64,000 nucleotides of DNA from positions 1 to 64,000 of the forward strand of contig JAKPKV010000009.1 in the NCBI GenBank assembly GCA_029553475.1, given 5' to 3'. This DNA comes from Armatimonadota bacterium. GTDB lineage: Bacteria; Armatimonadota; Hebobacteria; CAIYQO01. A program made the position numbers and the translations under genes. Shown one piece after another: positions 23,446-32,838 of the stretch; the stretch's first letter is position 1, and the number at the start of each line of letters is the position of its first letter. The notes below the pieces were generated by a model. The model was not told the origin of the DNA. It was given only the letters and a program-made list of their open reading frames with translations, and did no database searches.

Positions 23446-24888
23446 TCACACCGTCGTCACCGTGGTATACGGCCGCAGCGCCCGCGCCAGCAGCTCGGCG
23501 TCGTCGCGGTAGGGATTCCACAGCATCTCGCCGAAAAGGGCGACGCTCGGCTGGATTTTCGCCTCGAAAAGGCCGTCTTCCACCAGGCCGGTGGCCAGCA
23601 CGTGCGGGTTGACCGCCAATACCTCGCGGTAGAAGCGCGCCGCCAGCGGGTAGCGGCGCAGCCAGGCGGAATTGATGCCGTCCCACTCGGGTTGGCGGAC
23701 ATACAGGCGCTCGCGCAGGTAGGCCGGCTCCCGTTCGCCAACGAGGCAGGGGCCGTGCTTGGCGAACTCGTCGTCCCAGCGCAGACACATCCACCCTTTG
23801 GGCACCAGCGCGAAGGGCGAGCCGGGGCGGAAGGCCGCCAGCTCCTGCGCGTAGGCCAGCGTCGCCGCGTAATGGTCGGGGTCGGGCGAATAGCTGAAGG
23901 GCAGCGCGCCGGCGTCCTCCCAGGTGATGATCATGCGCGGGTCCAGCGCCGCCAGCTCGGTGTAGTGGGCGCGGATGGAGGTGGCGTGCAGCCCGAACTG
24001 GATGGAGAGATCGGGATGCTCCGCGTAGAGCGCCGCGGCGACTTCATTCACCAGATCGCAGGCCCACGCCGCCACCGAGCGCCCCTCAATCTCCTGGGTG
24101 GTGTGCTCGGTGAGCGTCTGAAAATAGATGCCGTCAATGGGCTGGCCGGCGTACTCCTTGTGGTAGACGTCCAGCGCCAGCTTCTTGATGAAGGCGCGGT
24201 CCTCCGCCTTCGACAGCGCCAGGTTGTTGTACCCCCAGCCCCAGTTGTAGCCGGCGATGAGCCGGATGCCGCGGGCGTGGGCGTAGTCGGCGATCTCCGC
24301 CAGGTTCAGCGGCGCCTCGCTGTTCCACAGCGTGAGCATGTTCATCTTCAGCCGCGCCATGTTGTCCAGGAAGCGGCGGTAGTCGTAGACCACGTAGCCC
24401 CAGGTCCACAGGCCGCGCTCGCGCACCGCCGGCGCCTCCGCCTGGCAGCGGTCGGGGAGCCGCGTCAGGTAGGCGCGGCGCTTGAGGGGCTTGTCCAGCG
24501 GCACGCAGCCGTCGCCGAAGGAGGCCAGGTACTCCTGCACGCCGTAAAACACCCCCGGCGCGTCCGCCCCGGCGATGACGGTGAGCCGGCGGTCGCCGTC
24601 CCACGGCGCGTCGCCCACCCACAGCGTGTACCCCTGCGCCCCCGGCGGGGCGGGGATGGCGCCCGTTTCGATGAGCCGCGCGATGTGCGGGTTGGTCGCC
24701 GCCGTGCCCAGCAGCAGCACGTGCTCCAGCCGCGCAGGATCGGCCTCCGCCCCCGCCATCAGCGGCAGCACGTACGGCACGTGAAAGGATAGCGCGCGGT
24801 ACAGCGCCTGCACCGCCGTGCGCTCCACGCCTGCGTATGCGCCGTACAGCACCGTCCAGCGCTGCTCGCCCGGAGTCAAATCTACCAT
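23446..24888 (-). CDS. Glycoside hydrolase-like protein (hexosaminidase/alpha-glucuronidase-type N-domain plus barrel)
   Basis: GYTLWVGDAPWDGDRRLTVIAGADAPGVFYGVQEYLASFGD then barrel-like region. Confidence 0.6.
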   Translation of the reverse strand: MVDLTPGEQRWTVLYGAYAGVERTAVQALYRALSFHVPYVLPLMAGAEADPARLEHVLLLGTAATNPHIARLIETGAIPAPPGAQGYTLWVGDAPWDGDRRLTVIAGADAPGVFYGVQEYLASFGDGCVPLDKPLKRRAYLTRLPDRCQAEAPAVRERGLWTWGYVVYDYRRFLDNMARLKMNMLTLWNSEAPLNLAEIADYAHARGIRLIAGYNWGWGYNNLALSKAEDRAFIKKLALDVYHKEYAGQPIDGIYFQTLTEHTTQEIEGRSVAAWACDLVNEVAAALYAEHPDLSIQFGLHATSIRAHYTELAALDPRMIITWEDAGALPFSYSPDPDHYAATLAYAQELAAFRPGSPFALVPKGWMCLRWDDEFAKHGPCLVGEREPAYLRERLYVRQPEWDGINSAWLRRYPLAARFYREVLAVNPHVLATGLVEDGLFEAKIQPSVALFGEMLWNPYRDDAELLARALRPYTTVTTV

Positions 24889-25070
24889 CGGTCAGCCCTC
24901 TCTCCGCCTGTGACGCTACCCACGACTTCGCCGCCGGGCAAAACGTTCCTGCCGCGGAAATCGCGAACCGTGCCCGACCTTGCGCACGGTCACCAATCCA
25001 TCCTGTTTGTAGTGAGGCACGCAGAGGGAGCGGCGTGCCGTCAACAGGGGGACAGTCCCCCTGGTGGCGG

Positions 25071-25107
25071 CACTCCCCCCTTCGCTAAAGCTACGGGGGA
25101 CAAGCCG
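25071..25107. repeat. Intergenic repeat copy 1 (CACTCCCCCCTTCGCT...GGGGGACAAGCCG)
   Basis: 34/37 identical to 38842-38878. Confidence 0.75.
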
Positions 25108-25155
25108 CTCCCGCCGCGTGCCGCACGACGAACGCTAACACTACCACCATCCCCC

Positions 25156-25184
25156 TTGACAAACAAACGTTTTTGTGCTATGCT
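25156..25184 (+). promoter_or_regulatory. Strong sigma70-like promoter of terminase locus
   Basis: TTGACA (25156-25161), 17 nt, TATGCT (25179-25184). Confidence 0.75.
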
Positions 25185-25251
25185 GTCCCTCCACTCGTGG
25201 ACCTGACCTCGCGCGTGCCGGAGGAGGGCGTGAAGGCGGAGGAGGGTGACG

Positions 25252-25998
25252 ATGCGAGAGCAGACGGATCGCCGGACGCTGGCGGCGCTGGCGCGGGAGG
25301 ACCTGGGGGCGTTCGCGACGCATGTTTTTGACTGCTGGCCGGCGGCGCACCACGAGCTGTGGGTGGAGCTGTTAACCGACCCGCGGCTGGAGCGCCTGCT
25401 CATCATCGCCCCGCCGGGGCACGCAAAATCCACCTGGTGCACCTGCATCTATCCGGCGTGGCGCATCGGGCGGGAGCCGGACATCAACATCCTGCTCGTC
25501 TCCGCCACCGCCGCGCAGGCGTATCTCTTCAGCCAGACGGTGCGCGAGACCCTGCGGGGGAACCCCGCCTACGCCGAGGTCTTCCCCGCGGTGACGCCCG
25601 ACCGCGCCCGCGGCTGGTCGCAGGCCGCCTGGTACGTCGCCCGCGCGGGCGCCGCCAACAAGGACGCCACCCTCGCCGCCTGCGGCGTGGGCGGCCCCAT
25701 CGTCGGCCGCCGCGCCGACCTCATCCTGGTGGATGATCCCTGCAACGAGCGCACCACCGCCACCAAGGCGATGCGCGACAAGCTCTGGCGCTGGTTTCGC
25801 CAGACGCTGCTCACCCGCCTGCGCCCCGGCGGTCGCGTCATCGTCATCATGACCCGCTGGGGTCAGGACGATCTCGCCGCCAAACTCATCGAATCCGGCG
25901 ATTTTGCCGTCTGCCGCCTGCGCGCGCTGAGCGAGGGGCCGGAGGTGGCAGCGGAGCTGACGCTGCCGCGCGAGCACGACGAGGAGGAGGCCGAATGA
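25252..25998 (+). CDS. Phage terminase large subunit, ATPase domain
   Basis: LLIIAPPGHAKSTWCTCIYPAWRIG (Walker A), ADLILVDDPCN (Walker B), VIVIMTRWGQDDLAAKLI. ATG 25252 after ggaggagg; ORF track begins at the GTG at 25246. Confidence 0.9.
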   Translation: MREQTDRRTLAALAREDLGAFATHVFDCWPAAHHELWVELLTDPRLERLLIIAPPGHAKSTWCTCIYPAWRIGREPDINILLVSATAAQAYLFSQTVRETLRGNPAYAEVFPAVTPDRARGWSQAAWYVARAGAANKDATLAACGVGGPIVGRRADLILVDDPCNERTTATKAMRDKLWRWFRQTLLTRLRPGGRVIVIMTRWGQDDLAAKLIESGDFAVCRLRALSEGPEVAAELTLPREHDEEEAE

Positions 25999-26717
25999 CC
26001 CCAGCAGACACGCTCAACACCCTGCAGATTCCCCTGCATCGCCGCGGGCCGGCGCTCTGGCCGGAGGTGATGCCGGAACGCCTGCTGCGCAAGCTGTTGA
26101 AGCAGCTTGGCAGCCTGCTGTTTGCCGCCACTTACCAGGGAGAGCCGCCGGCGGAGGACGGCGCGATCTTCCAGGCGCGGTGGTTCGGCGAGTATGCCGC
26201 CCACCCGGCGCTGCGGGAGATCGGGCAGGCGTGGGACACCGCCATGAAGGACGGCGAGGAGCACGACTACTCCTGCGGCATGACCGCCGGCTGCGGGGCG
26301 GACGGCGGCATCTATCTGCTGGACTGTTGGCGGGGGCAGGTGGCGGCGCCGGAGCTGGCGCGCGCGCTGCAGGCGCAGGCCGCGCGCTGGCGGCCGCGCT
26401 GGGTGTTGGTGGAAGATACCGGCGCGGGCACCGGCTTGCTGCAGCAGTTGCGCCGCCAGCACGGCCTGCCGCTCATCGGGGTGAAGCCGAAAGGGAGCAA
26501 AATCGCCCGCGCGAAGGCGGTCTCGCCGCTGGTGGAGAGCGGCCGCGTGCTGCTGCCCGCCGCCGCCCCCTGGCGCGAGGCGTTCCTCGCCGAATGTCTC
26601 GCCTTCCCCGCCGGCGCGCACGACGACCAGGTGGACGCCCTCGTCTACCTGCTGGCCCGTTTTCAGGAGCATACGGCCCCGTACCAGCCGGCATCGGGCC
26701 GCCCGCCGGGGTGGTGA
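25995..26717 (+). CDS. Phage terminase large subunit, RNase H-like nuclease domain
   Basis: ATGA overlap with upstream ORF; LFAATYQGEPPAEDGAIFQARWF, AWDTAMKDGEEHDYSCGMTAG, VLVEDTGAGTGLLQQL, AHDDQVDALVYLLA. Confidence 0.9.
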   Translation: MTPADTLNTLQIPLHRRGPALWPEVMPERLLRKLLKQLGSLLFAATYQGEPPAEDGAIFQARWFGEYAAHPALREIGQAWDTAMKDGEEHDYSCGMTAGCGADGGIYLLDCWRGQVAAPELARALQAQAARWRPRWVLVEDTGAGTGLLQQLRRQHGLPLIGVKPKGSKIARAKAVSPLVESGRVLLPAAAPWREAFLAECLAFPAGAHDDQVDALVYLLARFQEHTAPYQPASGRPPGW

Positions 26718-26780
26718 GTCATCAGCATCCGTTGCGTGGCGCACGACTGACGGCCGGATGCGAGCTACGCACCACGTGTG

Positions 26781-26812
26781 GACGCGCCCCGCGGCATGCC
26801 GCGGGGCGCGTC
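26781..26812. terminator. 32-bp perfect palindrome, candidate terminator downstream of terminase unit
   Basis: GACGCGCCCCGCGGCATGCCGCGGGGCGCGTC; no T-run. Confidence 0.5.
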
Positions 26813-27228
26813 GCCACCGGGAAACATAAGGCTGGCTCTCTCCTCCACCCGACCCAGTGCGTCTATTCAATTATGTATGCAATTGTCAGCCCCACGGTGT
26901 GCGAGGAAGATGCTTCCCGTGGCATGGTCTGGGGATGCCACCCCCGGAGCGGTTCGGCCTGTTGCCCGGTCGTCCCTCTCCAGGCACTATGTTCCCCGTG
27001 CGATTCAATGATAAACATTCTTACCCGGTGTGAGGGGATTTTTTCACCCTGTCCGCACCGCCATGTCGCGTGATGCGCACAAACCCGCCGCGCGGCGGGG
27101 CCGCATCCCGATTTCATCGGGACGCATGTACTGGGGCCGCGGAGTTGCACTCCGCATGAGCGCCGGGGTTGGTGCGGAGCGCGCGCGCGGCAATTTTGCC
27201 CATAGTGTCCATGACCAGTCGTTAATGT

Positions 27229-27234
27229 TATAAT
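27229..27234 (+). promoter_or_regulatory. -10 box of lpxC promoter (leaderless arrangement)
   Basis: TATAAT followed by AGACCGGC then ATG at 27243; weak -35. Confidence 0.6.
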
Positions 27235-27242
27235 AGACCGGC

Positions 27243-28052
27243 ATGGCCTTACAGCAGACCCTGGCATCGGCATGCCGCGTTGACGGCATCGGCCTTCACA
27301 CGGGGGCGCCGGTCCGGGTGGAGGTGCGCCCGGCGCCCGCGTCGCGCGGGCGCGTTTTTCTATGCGCCGGCGGGGAGATTCCGGCGCTGGCCGACTACGT
27401 GGTGGAGACGCGCCGCTGCGTGACCCTGGGGCGCGGCGCAGCGCGCGTCAGCACGGTGGAGCACCTGCTGGCGGCGCTGGCGCTGGCCGGGGTGACGAAC
27501 GCGGAGATCGCCGTGGACGGTCCGGAGCTGCCGGCGCTGGATGGCGCGGCGCACCACTGGCTGCATGCGGTGCGCGCGGCAGGAATTTGCCCGCAGGACG
27601 GCGAAGTGGCCGAGTATACGGTGACGGAGCCCTGTTGGCTGGAGGACGGCGACAGCGCGCTGCTCTTGGCGCCCGCCGCGGCGCTGACGCTCTACGCCGT
27701 GCTGACCGTGCCCGACACGGCGGCGGCGAACATGACCGCCGGCGGCGTAGTGGCGGAGGTGGCGGAGGAGATCGCCCGCGCGCGCACCTTCGGGCTGGAG
27801 CGCGAAGTGGCGGCGCTGCGGGAAGCGGGGCTGGCGCGGGGCGGCTCGCTGGAGAACGCGGTGGTGCTCACCCGCGACGGCTATCTCAACGCGCGGGTGT
27901 GGCCGCAGGAGCCGGCCTGGCACAAAGTGCTGGACCTGCTGGGCGACCTGGCGCTGCTCGGCCGGCCGCTGCGCGGGATGGTGGTGGCGATTCGCGCCGG
28001 CCACCGGCAGCACGTGGCGCTGGCGCGCCGGCTGCGCGAGGCGACGGCGTGA
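27243..28052 (+). CDS. lpxC: UDP-3-O-acyl-N-acetylglucosamine deacetylase
   Basis: GIGLHTGAPVRV, STVEHLLAALALAGVTNAEIAVDGPELPALDGAAHHW, ARTFGLEREV. Confidence 0.95.
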   Translation: MALQQTLASACRVDGIGLHTGAPVRVEVRPAPASRGRVFLCAGGEIPALADYVVETRRCVTLGRGAARVSTVEHLLAALALAGVTNAEIAVDGPELPALDGAAHHWLHAVRAAGICPQDGEVAEYTVTEPCWLEDGDSALLLAPAAALTLYAVLTVPDTAAANMTAGGVVAEVAEEIARARTFGLEREVAALREAGLARGGSLENAVVLTRDGYLNARVWPQEPAWHKVLDLLGDLALLGRPLRGMVVAIRAGHRQHVALARRLREATA

Positions 28053-28528
28053 GCGACGCGATCACCATCACGACGTATGACCCGGCGACGGATTACGCCG
28101 CGGTGACCGACCTGTGGCGGCGCAGCGGGCTGGTGCTGTACCCGATTGACAGCGCCGCGCGGCTGGCGCGCGCCGCGGCGGCGAACGCCGGGCTCTTTCT
28201 GGTGGCGCGCGACGGCGCGCGCGTGGTCGGGGCGGTGCTGGGCACCACCGATGGCCGCGCGCTGTGGGTGCAGCACCTGGCGGTGGACGAGGCCTACCGC
28301 CGGCAGGGGCTGGCCGGCCGCCTGCTCGACATCCTGGAGGCGGAAGCGCGGGCGCGCGACCTGGGCGCCATGCTGCTGCTGGTGCTGGACGAGAACACCG
28401 GCGCCGTGCGATTTTATGAACGCCGCGGCTGGCTGACGGCGCCCGGCGTGCGCTTTATGGTCTATCCGCTACGCGAGGAAGCGGGCGGCGACGCGGCGGA
28501 CGCGCCGCGAGAAAGGGACGCATCATGA
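28049..28528 (+). CDS. GNAT family N-acetyltransferase
   Basis: GTGA overlap with lpxC; VQHLAVDEAYRRQGLAGRLLDILEAEARARDLGAMLLLVLDENTGAVRFYERRGW. Confidence 0.88.
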   Translation: MSDAITITTYDPATDYAAVTDLWRRSGLVLYPIDSAARLARAAAANAGLFLVARDGARVVGAVLGTTDGRALWVQHLAVDEAYRRQGLAGRLLDILEAEARARDLGAMLLLVLDENTGAVRFYERRGWLTAPGVRFMVYPLREEAGGDAADAPRERDAS

Positions 28529-29022
28529 CGACGACAGCCACCGAGACAAAGGAGGGATGCGTTTTGAACATCGGGCAGATCATGGCGACCATTCCCCACC
28601 GGTACCCCTTCCTGCTGGTGGATCGCATTCTGGAGCTGGAGCCGGGGGTGCGCGCGGTAGGCGTGAAGAACGTCACCATGAACGAGGACTTCTTCAACGG
28701 CCACTTCCCCGGGAATCCCATCATGCCCGGCGTGCTCATCGTGGAGCACGCGGCGCAGGTGGGCTGCGTGCTCCTGCTGACCTCCACGGCGAACAAGGGC
28801 AAGCTCGGCCTGTTCGCCAGCATCGAAGAGATGAAGTTCCGGCGCCAGGTCGTGCCGGGCGACCAACTCCGCACCGAGGTCACCATCCTCAAGGCCGGCA
28901 GCCGCGCCGGACGCGTGCGCGCGGTCTGCCGCGTGGAGGACCAGGTGGCGGCGGAAGGCGAATTCACCTTCGTGCTCGTCCCGGATCCCGCACAGGCCAC
29001 CGCGCCTGGAAAGGAGGGGTAA
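28525..29022 (+). CDS. fabZ: 3-hydroxyacyl-ACP dehydratase FabZ
   Basis: ATGA overlap; IPHRYPFLLVDRILELEPG, NEDFFNGHFPGNPIMPGVLIVEHAAQVG. Confidence 0.96.
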   Translation: MTTTATETKEGCVLNIGQIMATIPHRYPFLLVDRILELEPGVRAVGVKNVTMNEDFFNGHFPGNPIMPGVLIVEHAAQVGCVLLLTSTANKGKLGLFASIEEMKFRRQVVPGDQLRTEVTILKAGSRAGRVRAVCRVEDQVAAEGEFTFVLVPDPAQATAPGKEG

Positions 29023-29026
29023 CCCT

Positions 29027-29812
29027 GTGAAAATCCACCCCACCGCGGCCATTGACCCGAAGGCGGTCCTGGCGCCGGACGTGGAGATCGGACCGTTCTG
29101 CATGATCGGCGCGGGCGTCGCCATCGGCGCGCGCACCATCATCGGTCCGCACGTGCACATCACCGGCCAGACCACCATCGGCGACGAGTGCCGCATCTAC
29201 ACCGGGGCTGCCCTCGGTGAGCCGCCGCAGGACGTCAAGTATCGCGGCGAAACCTCGTACCTGCGGATCGGCAACCGGAATATCATCCGCGAATACGTCA
29301 CCATCCACCTGGCGGTGGGCGAGGGCAACGCCACGATCCTGGGCGATGACAACATGGTGATGGCCTACTGCCACGTCGGCCACAACTGCGTGCTGGGCAA
29401 CAACGTCTGCATGGCGAACTACACGGGCGTCAGCGGCTGCTGCCAGATTGACGACCGCGTCACGCTGGGCGGCATGGCCGGCATCCATCAGAACGTCCAC
29501 ATCGGCCGGCTGACGATGGTCGGCGGCTACAGCAAAGTCACCGGCGACGTGCCCCCGTTCACCATGGTGGACGGCCACCCCGCCCGCCCCTACGGCCTCA
29601 ACACCGTGGGCCTGCGGCGCGCCGGCTTCTCCACGGAGCTGCGGAACTACCTGAAACAGGCTTTCCGCATCCTGCTCCACGAACACCGCAACCTCAGCGA
29701 GGCGCTGGATATCGCCCGCGCGGAGCTGCCGCCCCTCCCGGAAGTCCAGGAGTTTTTGCAGTTCATCGAACGCTCACGGCTGAGCGGCCGACACCTGGAG
29801 ATGCGACATTAG
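29027..29812 (+). CDS. lpxA: Acyl-ACP--UDP-N-acetylglucosamine O-acyltransferase
   Basis: Hexapeptide repeats; IHPTAAIDPKAVLAPDVEIGPFCMIG, NIIREYVTIHLAV, MAYCHVGHNCVLGN. Confidence 0.96.
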   Translation: MKIHPTAAIDPKAVLAPDVEIGPFCMIGAGVAIGARTIIGPHVHITGQTTIGDECRIYTGAALGEPPQDVKYRGETSYLRIGNRNIIREYVTIHLAVGEGNATILGDDNMVMAYCHVGHNCVLGNNVCMANYTGVSGCCQIDDRVTLGGMAGIHQNVHIGRLTMVGGYSKVTGDVPPFTMVDGHPARPYGLNTVGLRRAGFSTELRNYLKQAFRILLHEHRNLSEALDIARAELPPLPEVQEFLQFIERSRLSGRHLEMRH

Positions 29813-29880
29813 CGCGCGCGGGCGCCGCGGATAAGGGAAACCCGGACACCTCGATCCATCTCGCGCCCATGACGCGCTCT

Positions 29881-29904
29881 GACGGCGGCCATCCGGCCGC
29901 CGTC
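29881..29904. terminator. Hairpin downstream of lpxA operon
   Basis: GACGGCGGCC-ATCC-GGCCGCCGTC perfect 10-bp stem. Confidence 0.5.
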
Positions 29905-29969
29905 CGCATTTGGTCCGGGCGGGAGCGTATGGCCGCTTCCGCCCCCGCTCCCGTTCCCGCTGGGGGCGG

Positions 29970-30425
29970 TCACCCCCCGCCGAGGACCACCCGCTCCCGC
30001 GTGCCGTCCGCGGCGCGCAGGATGATCTGCCCCCGCGAGAGCGGGAAGCCGCTCTCGCTGATGACCAGGGCGTCGCCGGGCAGGGTGGTGTGCTCCACCC
30101 GCGCGCCGTCCGGCAGCGGGGCGCTCAGCGCGGGCACCTCCTCCGGTCGGGCGCCGCCATCGTGCGCGCGCGGCACCCAGCGCACAGCATCTACCCGCCC
30201 GCTGGCGGGGGTGAAGACGAGGGTATACAGCGATCTCTCGGCGCGCGCCCGCTCGCGCGCGCGGGCGATGCGCGCCTCCAGCGCCTGCCGGGCGTCGCGC
30301 GCGCCGGGCTGGGTGACGGCGCGCAGGCCGGGCAGCCATAACGCCGCGCTCAGCGCGGCCACGCCCAGCAGATACCACAGCTCCGGTCGCACCCCCCATC
30401 CCCGGGGGCCGACGCGCACCATCAT
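29970..30425 (-). CDS. Hypothetical protein with one N-terminal TM segment
   Basis: MMVRVGPRGWGVRPELWYLLGVAALSAALWLPGL. Confidence 0.45.
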   Translation of the reverse strand: MMVRVGPRGWGVRPELWYLLGVAALSAALWLPGLRAVTQPGARDARQALEARIARARERARAERSLYTLVFTPASGRVDAVRWVPRAHDGGARPEEVPALSAPLPDGARVEHTTLPGDALVISESGFPLSRGQIILRAADGTRERVVLGGG

Positions 30426-30577
30426 GGCGACCTCCCTGTATCCTCCATCTCCGCCCCGCGTGCCGGCACGCGGCTGGTTCCGGCCCCTGCTCCGCGGGAC
30501 CAGCCGCGCAGATCAGCGCAACTGACCGGTCTCAGCATGACAGTTTTGCCGCACAGGCGGGGGCGGAAGGGCCAGCG

Positions 30578-30619
30578 CCGCGCGGGGCGTGTGCGGCGAA
30601 TCGCACACGCCCCGCGCGG
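30578..30619. terminator. 18-bp perfect hairpin downstream of the minus-strand exported-protein genes
   Basis: CCGCGCGGGGCGTGTGCG-GCGAAT-CGCACACGCCCCGCGCGG. Confidence 0.55.
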
Positions 30620-30637
30620 GAGACGGTGATGGGCAGC

Positions 30638-31531
30638 CTACTGCGTCTTGCCCAGCGTGAAGATGATCGGGAGATTGGTCAGCAGGCTCTGATATTTGTG
30701 CTCGTTGAGCACCAGGAAGACGTCATCCAGGTTCACCGCCGGGTAGCAGCCCTGGCCCACGCCGACGGCCTCCAGGATGAGCGGGCGGTCGCCGGCCAGC
30801 TTGCCGGCGATGGCGGCCTCCAGGTTCGCGGCGTAGCGCACCGGGCCGTTGACCACCGCCACCGGGGTCATCGGCTGCGGCAGCGCCGCGCCCCACAGCT
30901 CCTTGCCGTCGTAGCGCAGCACCCGCGGGAAGAGGCAGGGGGTGAGCACCATGGCGTCGGCGTTGATGATGACGCCGGTATACGGGCCGTCGAAGCGCTG
31001 CGGGGTGTGGCCGCGGGGAATCTGCGGCAGCAGCGTCAGCTCCGCCGGCTTCACCTCCACCGCCTTCGCGGTGGAGAGGCCCTTGGCCCCGAAGTAGGTG
31101 ACGCCCTGTTCGCCGTAGAGCGGCAGCACGCCGACCATCGCCACCACGCCGGCGGAGGTCTTCTCGTCAATGACGGTGAGATGGGCGAGCAGGCTGTCCA
31201 GCGCGCGCAGCGCCTGCGCGTCCTTGGCCAGGTCGCCCAATATGGCGTGGGCATCCACGCGCAGGGTGTACAGTACGCGGCGCGCCTCGCGGTTCATGAT
31301 GGTCATCGCCGTGGTGCGCGCCTGGCGGACGGACATCGCGCTCCGGTCGCGCACGTAGCCGACGCCAACGGCCTCCAGGTTGCCGGTGAGCCAGTTGATC
31401 TGGGCGCCGGAGCGGTCGGTGCGGATGGCGTACCCCGGGGCGGGCGCGGGCGCGGCCGTCTGGCTCCAGGCGAGCAGCCCGGCGAGGGCGCAGGCACAGC
31501 AGGCAAGCGTGCGCAGCAGCGTGCGGATCAT
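30638..31531 (-). CDS. Exported protein, LPP20-like (paralogue of next gene)
   Basis: Signal peptide MIRTLLRTLACCACALAGLLAWSQTAA; GPYTGVIINADAMVLTPCLFPRVLRYDGKELWGA. Start uncertain; ORF track start is 31549. Confidence 0.65.
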   Translation of the reverse strand: MIRTLLRTLACCACALAGLLAWSQTAAPAPAPGYAIRTDRSGAQINWLTGNLEAVGVGYVRDRSAMSVRQARTTAMTIMNREARRVLYTLRVDAHAILGDLAKDAQALRALDSLLAHLTVIDEKTSAGVVAMVGVLPLYGEQGVTYFGAKGLSTAKAVEVKPAELTLLPQIPRGHTPQRFDGPYTGVIINADAMVLTPCLFPRVLRYDGKELWGAALPQPMTPVAVVNGPVRYAANLEAAIAGKLAGDRPLILEAVGVGQGCYPAVNLDDVFLVLNEHKYQSLLTNLPIIFTLGKTQ

Positions 31532-31541
31532 GCGGATCTCC

Positions 31542-32456
31542 TCAATCAATCAGAATCATCAGCGACAGCGTGGCGAGGAAGGTCTCCGCCGCGTGTTCGT
31601 CCCGCAGCGCGGTGATATCCTCGGCGCGCAGCACCAGGTCGCCGCGCAGCGGTCCGGCGGTGCCCAGCGGGCGGATGAGCAGCGGCACATTGCCGGCGCG
31701 GCCGCTCAGCAGCGCGACTTTCAGATCGGGCGCGTAGGCTACCAGGCCTTTCTCCTTCACCAGCGCCAGGTTCACGCCGGTCACGCCCCACACTTCGGCG
31801 CCGTCCTGCCCGACCAGGCGGGGGATGAAGACGGGGGTATACCCCAGGCCGCGGCAGTCGAGCACTAGGCCGGAATACGGGCCGCTGGAGACCTGATGGA
31901 GCGGCGCGCGCGGGCGCAGCGTCATCTGCTGGGCGGTGTAGACGGGCCGCATCCCCTTGCCGTCCGGCCCCTGCAGCAGCGCCAGCATCCGCGCGGCCAC
32001 GTCGCTGGGCGAACCGGGACCGGTGAGCGGCAGCGCGGCGATGACGATGCAGGCGCGCGCGCCGGTGTCATAGCGCTCCACGACCGGGCGCACCGGCGCG
32101 CACAGCGCTTCCATGGAGACGGTGGGCAGCAGTGTCGTGGCGAGGGCGTCGCCCAGCGTGACGAAGCCGGTGAGCTTCATCGCGCCCAGGTAATCGGCCA
32201 GCCGCGCCCGCGCCGCCGCCAGGGCCGCCTGCCGCGCGACCGCCGGGGCGCGCGTGCCGGCCGCCGTGCTCGGCGCCCGGCCCTCCGCGGTGATGAACAG
32301 CACGCCCCGCGACCAGTCCGCGACGGGCTCCGCCGGGCCGGTGGGCGCCGAGAGCCCGTAGCGCGGCTCATATACCGTCACCTGCACGGCGGCGAACGCC
32401 GGCGCCAGCGCCAGGGCGAGCACGCACCACACGAGCACAGCCAGCATGTTCCGCAT
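31542..32456 (-). CDS. Exported protein, LPP20-like paralogue
   Basis: MRNMLAVLVWCVLALALAPAFAA signal peptide; GPYSGLVLDCRGLGYTPVFIPRLVGQDGAEVWGV. Confidence 0.65.
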   Translation of the reverse strand: MRNMLAVLVWCVLALALAPAFAAVQVTVYEPRYGLSAPTGPAEPVADWSRGVLFITAEGRAPSTAAGTRAPAVARQAALAAARARLADYLGAMKLTGFVTLGDALATTLLPTVSMEALCAPVRPVVERYDTGARACIVIAALPLTGPGSPSDVAARMLALLQGPDGKGMRPVYTAQQMTLRPRAPLHQVSSGPYSGLVLDCRGLGYTPVFIPRLVGQDGAEVWGVTGVNLALVKEKGLVAYAPDLKVALLSGRAGNVPLLIRPLGTAGPLRGDLVLRAEDITALRDEHAAETFLATLSLMILID

Positions 32457-32794
32457 GAGACGACCTCCGCCACGCACCCGGATCGCCGGTGGGGGGTGCC
32501 GTGCGTGGACTCCGCGCGCCAGCGCGTTAGCGCTATTTTACCATATATACCCACAAATTGCACAAAAGCCGCAGACGGGCCCGCCGAGGCGGCCCATGCG
32601 GGACGTGGGATACGCCCCGCCGCTGTTCAGCGCGCGGCGTCGTTTCCAGCCGACGCGGCCCGTTCCTTCTCTCCCCGCCCAATGCGCGCGGCGCACATCG
32701 GTGCGGCGCGGCGCGACCGGACGCGCCGCGCCGCCGGGTAGACTGTGCACGAGAGGGGCGCGACGACTGAAGATGGGCGGTGATGTCCCGCAGC

Positions 32795-32829
32795 GCGCCC
32801 CCGCGCCGCGCTGCCCGGCGCGGGGGCGC
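32795..32829. terminator. 14-bp perfect hairpin downstream of SIMPL gene
   Basis: GCGCCCCCGCGCCG-cgctgcc-CGGCGCGGGGGCGC. Confidence 0.5.
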
Positions 32830-32838
32830 TGTTCGCCG

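Noticed and set aside
24910-25206. 98-aa ORF upstream of terminase (possible small terminase)
   Set aside because: Translation GGDSPPGGGTPPFAKATGDKPLP comes from the intergenic repeat; no small-terminase features.
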